From NCBI GenBank assembly GCA_937949545.1, contig CALEDR010000032.1, positions 1 through 43,302 of the forward strand: 43,302 nucleotides of DNA, read 5' to 3'. Positions 41,242-43,302 of this stretch are shown one piece after another (the first letter of the stretch is position 1; each line of letters opens with the position of its first letter). Position numbers and translations under genes: made by a program. This stretch comes from an uncultured Phycisphaerae bacterium. Lineage in GTDB: Bacteria; Planctomycetota; Phycisphaerae; Sedimentisphaerales; Anaerohalosphaeraceae. Under the pieces are notes generated by a model that did no database searches, had not been told where the DNA came from, and saw only the letters and a program-made list of their open reading frames with translations.

Positions 41242-42400
41242 GGAGCCGCATCCGCCGAACATAGAGAATCAGCGGCACAGAAAGCAGCTGGGCGGCGGCG
41301 GAAAGAACCGCCGGCCAAATCAAAGAATACGCGTACAAAAATCCTATCAGCGCACTGCCGAGAAACCAGGCCAGACCGAAGCCGGCATTGAAAATCCCAA
41401 AGCCCGTTGCCCGCCGTTCTTTGGGAACCAGTTCGGCCACAGCCGCCCGCAGAATCGATTCGAGGGCCCCCATTCCAATCCCCCACAAGACCATCCCCGC
41501 CAGAAGCCCCCAGCGAGAGGTGAGAAAAACCAGCGGCGCACAGCCGGCCGAAAGGACCGCCGCTCCGGCCAAAACAACCAATCCCTTTTTATCGTACCAT
41601 CGACCCAAAATCAGCGCGGCAACAGCATCGATGCCCATCACAACCGCATACAGAAACGGAATCCACACATCGCCCAGCAAATGCGTCGTCTTGATATGAA
41701 AAGCAATCAGCGGAAAATCAACAAAACCGAAGGCGATACAGGCGGCGGCCGCCAAATACAGCCAGAAGAGGCGATGCAAACCTTCTCTTCCGCCGGAGAC
41801 GCTTTGTGATTCCAGACTCGATGGACGCGGATAGAGAAAACGAGCCAGAATCAGAGCCGCCAGCGCCAGCAGCGCGGGAATGAGCAGAATGGCAAAACCA
41901 AAACGATAACTGCCCTTCCACGCCAACACAGCAGAGACAATCAGAGGTCCGAGGACAGCGCCGATTTGGTCCATGGCCTCGTGAATACCGAAGGCCCAGC
42001 CGCGTCCGACTGAAGCGGCCGCACAGGAAAGCATGGCATCGCGTGCGGGAGTTCGAAGGGCTTTGCCGAACCGTTCCGCCATCAGCAAAACGGCAGCAAC
42101 TTCCCAGCGGCCCGCCAGAGCCAGCGCCGGCACAGCCAGCAGATTGACGGCGTATCCGACAAGGGTCATCAACCAATAGCGTCCGGTGCGGTCGCTGAGA
42201 ATGCCGGAGAGAATGCGCAATCCATATCCGAGCAGTTCGCCCAGGCCGGCCACTCCTCCCACCACCGCCGCCCCGGCCCCCAGAATCGCCAGATACGGCC
42301 CGCTGATGCTCCGAGCGGCTTCATAAGTCATATCCGCCAAAAGAGACACCAGCCCCAGCAGGAGAACAAAATGCATGGCCGATTGCGAGGGGGTCTTCAT
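41195..42400 (-). CDS. MFS transporter
   Basis: 401 residues with 12 predicted helices. The MFS loop 2-3 motif is degenerate but present (GILSDRTGRYWLM). The loop 8-9 counterpart is GRWYDKKGLVVL. The central cytoplasmic loop (~190-215, YPRPSSLESQSVSGGREGL) splits two six-helix halves. RTPARDAMLSCAAASVGRGW in the first half resembles MFS groups annotated as drug or sugar-phosphate exporters, but the substrate cannot be inferred. No ribosome site precedes ATG 42400; it follows the methyltransferase-like gene by 10 bases and may be coupled to it. Its last 47 bases overlap pgsA on the other strand. Confidence 0.88.
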   Translation of the reverse strand: MKTPSQSAMHFVLLLGLVSLLADMTYEAARSISGPYLAILGAGAAVVGGVAGLGELLGYGLRILSGILSDRTGRYWLMTLVGYAVNLLAVPALALAGRWEVAAVLLMAERFGKALRTPARDAMLSCAAASVGRGWAFGIHEAMDQIGAVLGPLIVSAVLAWKGSYRFGFAILLIPALLALAALILARFLYPRPSSLESQSVSGGREGLHRLFWLYLAAAACIAFGFVDFPLIAFHIKTTHLLGDVWIPFLYAVVMGIDAVAALILGRWYDKKGLVVLAGAAVLSAGCAPLVFLTSRWGLLAGMVLWGIGMGALESILRAAVAELVPKERRATGFGIFNAGFGLAWFLGSALIGFLYAYSLIWPAVLSAAAQLLSVPLILYVRRMRLLSESVSAAPPNPSTK

Positions 42401-42410
42401 AGAATTTCAA

Positions 42411-43013
42411 TCAATGAGGAAAATACCACAGAACGGGAAGAATCCCATGATTGTGCAGGAGCTCCAGGAGGTCTTCCACTTCGGGCAATAGGAGAACTCC
42501 CAATGTATCCATAGCAATTCTCCGGATCGCTTTTATATTCACCTCCACAAACTCAGGACTGTGATAAGCAGAAAATCTCGGCCAAAAACGCGGAACCTTT
42601 TTTTGATACTCCAGATACTCCGAGCCGAATTTTTCCTTCAGATGCTTTTCTTCCATCAAGACGGTGATGAAATGAACGGGAATAATAATAGCCGGCACGA
42701 GGAGAAGTACGAGGAGATTTTCAAAACAAAGTCCGATCCCGATCGACAGCAGAAACGTGCCGATATAAAGAGGATTTCGGCAGATGGAATAGGGACCGGC
42801 GGTGATCAGTTTTTGGGTTTTCCGCCCGCCAATATAAAGGGTGCACCAAATCCGAATCGTCAGCCCGCTTAACAAAAACAGATAGCCCAGCAATTCAAGG
42901 GAAAAAGCCAAGTAGGAATTCAATGCCCAGGACGGCCTGACGAACACAACCGCAAACACAATCGGGACAAAGAGCCATTTCAGAAAGTCAATTCTCCGTT
43001 TTCGCAATTCCAT
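42411..43013 (-). CDS. Isoprenylcysteine carboxyl methyltransferase-family membrane protein
   Basis: 200 residues from ATG 43013, 9 bases after GGAG; the upstream ATG at 43055 lies deeper in the previous gene. Four to five membrane helices. The family core is present: LITAGPYSICRNPLYIGTFL, the S-adenosylmethionine-binding segment, and VLMEEKHLKEKFGSEYLEYQ, the conserved E-x2-L...G-x2-Y-x2-Y stretch, followed by VPRFWP. Bacterial members methylate small hydrophobic or phospholipid-like substrates; the target here is unknown. Residues ~150-200 are an extra C-terminal tail beyond the usual end. It overlaps the DUF190 gene by 26 bases. Confidence 0.87.
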   Translation of the reverse strand: MELRKRRIDFLKWLFVPIVFAVVFVRPSWALNSYLAFSLELLGYLFLLSGLTIRIWCTLYIGGRKTQKLITAGPYSICRNPLYIGTFLLSIGIGLCFENLLVLLLVPAIIIPVHFITVLMEEKHLKEKFGSEYLEYQKKVPRFWPRFSAYHSPEFVEVNIKAIRRIAMDTLGVLLLPEVEDLLELLHNHGILPVLWYFPH

Positions 43014-43302
43014 GATTCGGCTCTCCGATGCTTTTTTGATCATATCGATAGGCAAAGACTTTGACGGTCTCCAGAGTGACCAGCCCTTCCTGAATCATTC
43101 GGTCCAGCTCCGGGAGAAACGCCTCAATGCGTTCCGGCTTATCAACAATTTCGATTACAATCGGCAGGTCTTCAGAGAGCCGAAGGATTTTGGCGGTATG
43201 CAGTCGGCTGTGCGCCCCAAAACCCATCAGCCCCCGCAGAACCGTCGCCCCGGCCATCCCCCGCTGTCGGGCCTGCAGTACAATGGCTTCGTAAAGGGGT
43301 TT
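42988..43302 (-). CDS. DUF190 (PII-like) protein, 5' partial
   Basis: The frame is open to the window edge, so the start lies beyond base 43302; 104 residues are visible. The fragment KPLYEAIVLQARQRGMAGAT followed by VLRGLMGFGAHSRLHTAKIL and DLPIVIEIVDKPERIEAFLP matches DUF190, a ferredoxin-like fold related to PII signalling proteins. Family members usually sit beside the fluoride exporter CrcB; such a gene may lie just outside the window. It is followed by the methyltransferase-like gene with a 26-base overlap, so the two are likely co-transcribed. Confidence 0.88.
   Translation of the reverse strand, partial: KPLYEAIVLQARQRGMAGATVLRGLMGFGAHSRLHTAKILRLSEDLPIVIEIVDKPERIEAFLPELDRMIQEGLVTLETVKVFAYRYDQKSIGEPNHGIAKTEN

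Overview
The window looks like a chromosomal segment of an anaerobic, polysaccharide-degrading member of the Planctomycetota, most likely class Phycisphaerae (Sedimentisphaerales-like). This is inferred from gene content. The clues are a FecR protein with a C-terminal carbohydrate-binding-like domain, several secreted proteins with PEP-CTERM tails, one large secreted protein ending in a planctomycete-style dockerin, a GH29-fold protein, a DUF1080 lipoprotein beside Tat-exported Gfo/Idh and TIM-barrel proteins, and formate-tetrahydrofolate ligase. I saw no rRNA, tRNA, CRISPR array, insertion sequence or phage gene.

Layout. 1-4515: surface and secreted proteins on the + strand (FecR-type fragment, a PEP-CTERM protein and a homologous multi-domain dockerin protein), with a dRS3-like palindrome and a 25-bp tandem repeat between the last two. 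4518-7349: minus-strand pair of a GH29-fold protein and a Tat-lipoprotein aldo/keto reductase. 7522-8463: FAH-family enzyme. 8474-19428: a long minus-strand run that starts from a good sigma70-type promoter. It holds an unknown secreted helical protein, two paralogous peptide-binding lipoproteins, two permeases, two ATPases (together an Opp/Dpp-type ABC importer), then STAS, double-ACT and PQQ-propeller proteins. 19722-20705: DUF547 protein. 20752-23593: an ArnT-like glycosyltransferase fused to a LAB_N domain, with a GT2 glycosyltransferase. 23676-25442: fhs. 25742-26206: small PEP-CTERM protein.

26337-31660 is a compact polyphosphate operon: CHAD protein, stand-alone HD protein, Ppx/GppA phosphatase with its own HD domain, and polyphosphate kinase. 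31740-34659 is a minus-strand set of three exported proteins (TIM-barrel isomerase-like, DUF1080, Gfo/Idh/MocA) that fits the C3-oxidation route of glycoside breakdown. 34827-35907 encodes a split YeeE/YedE sulfur-compound transporter. 36021-37604 is citramalate synthase. 37719-37934 is a small conserved cysteine protein. 38441-39208 is a PEP-CTERM protein that appears to have lost its stop codon and runs through its own terminator. The end holds an AzgA-type purine permease, pgsA, an MFS transporter, an isoprenylcysteine methyltransferase-like membrane protein and a DUF190 fragment.

No single gene set is clearly a wholly new system. The most interesting points are the polyphosphate operon with its extra HD protein, the GH29-fold protein with a substituted active site, the ArnT-LAB_N fusion, the exported ketoglycoside set, the stop-loss PEP-CTERM gene, and several promoters that sit so close to start codons that leaderless transcripts are expected.
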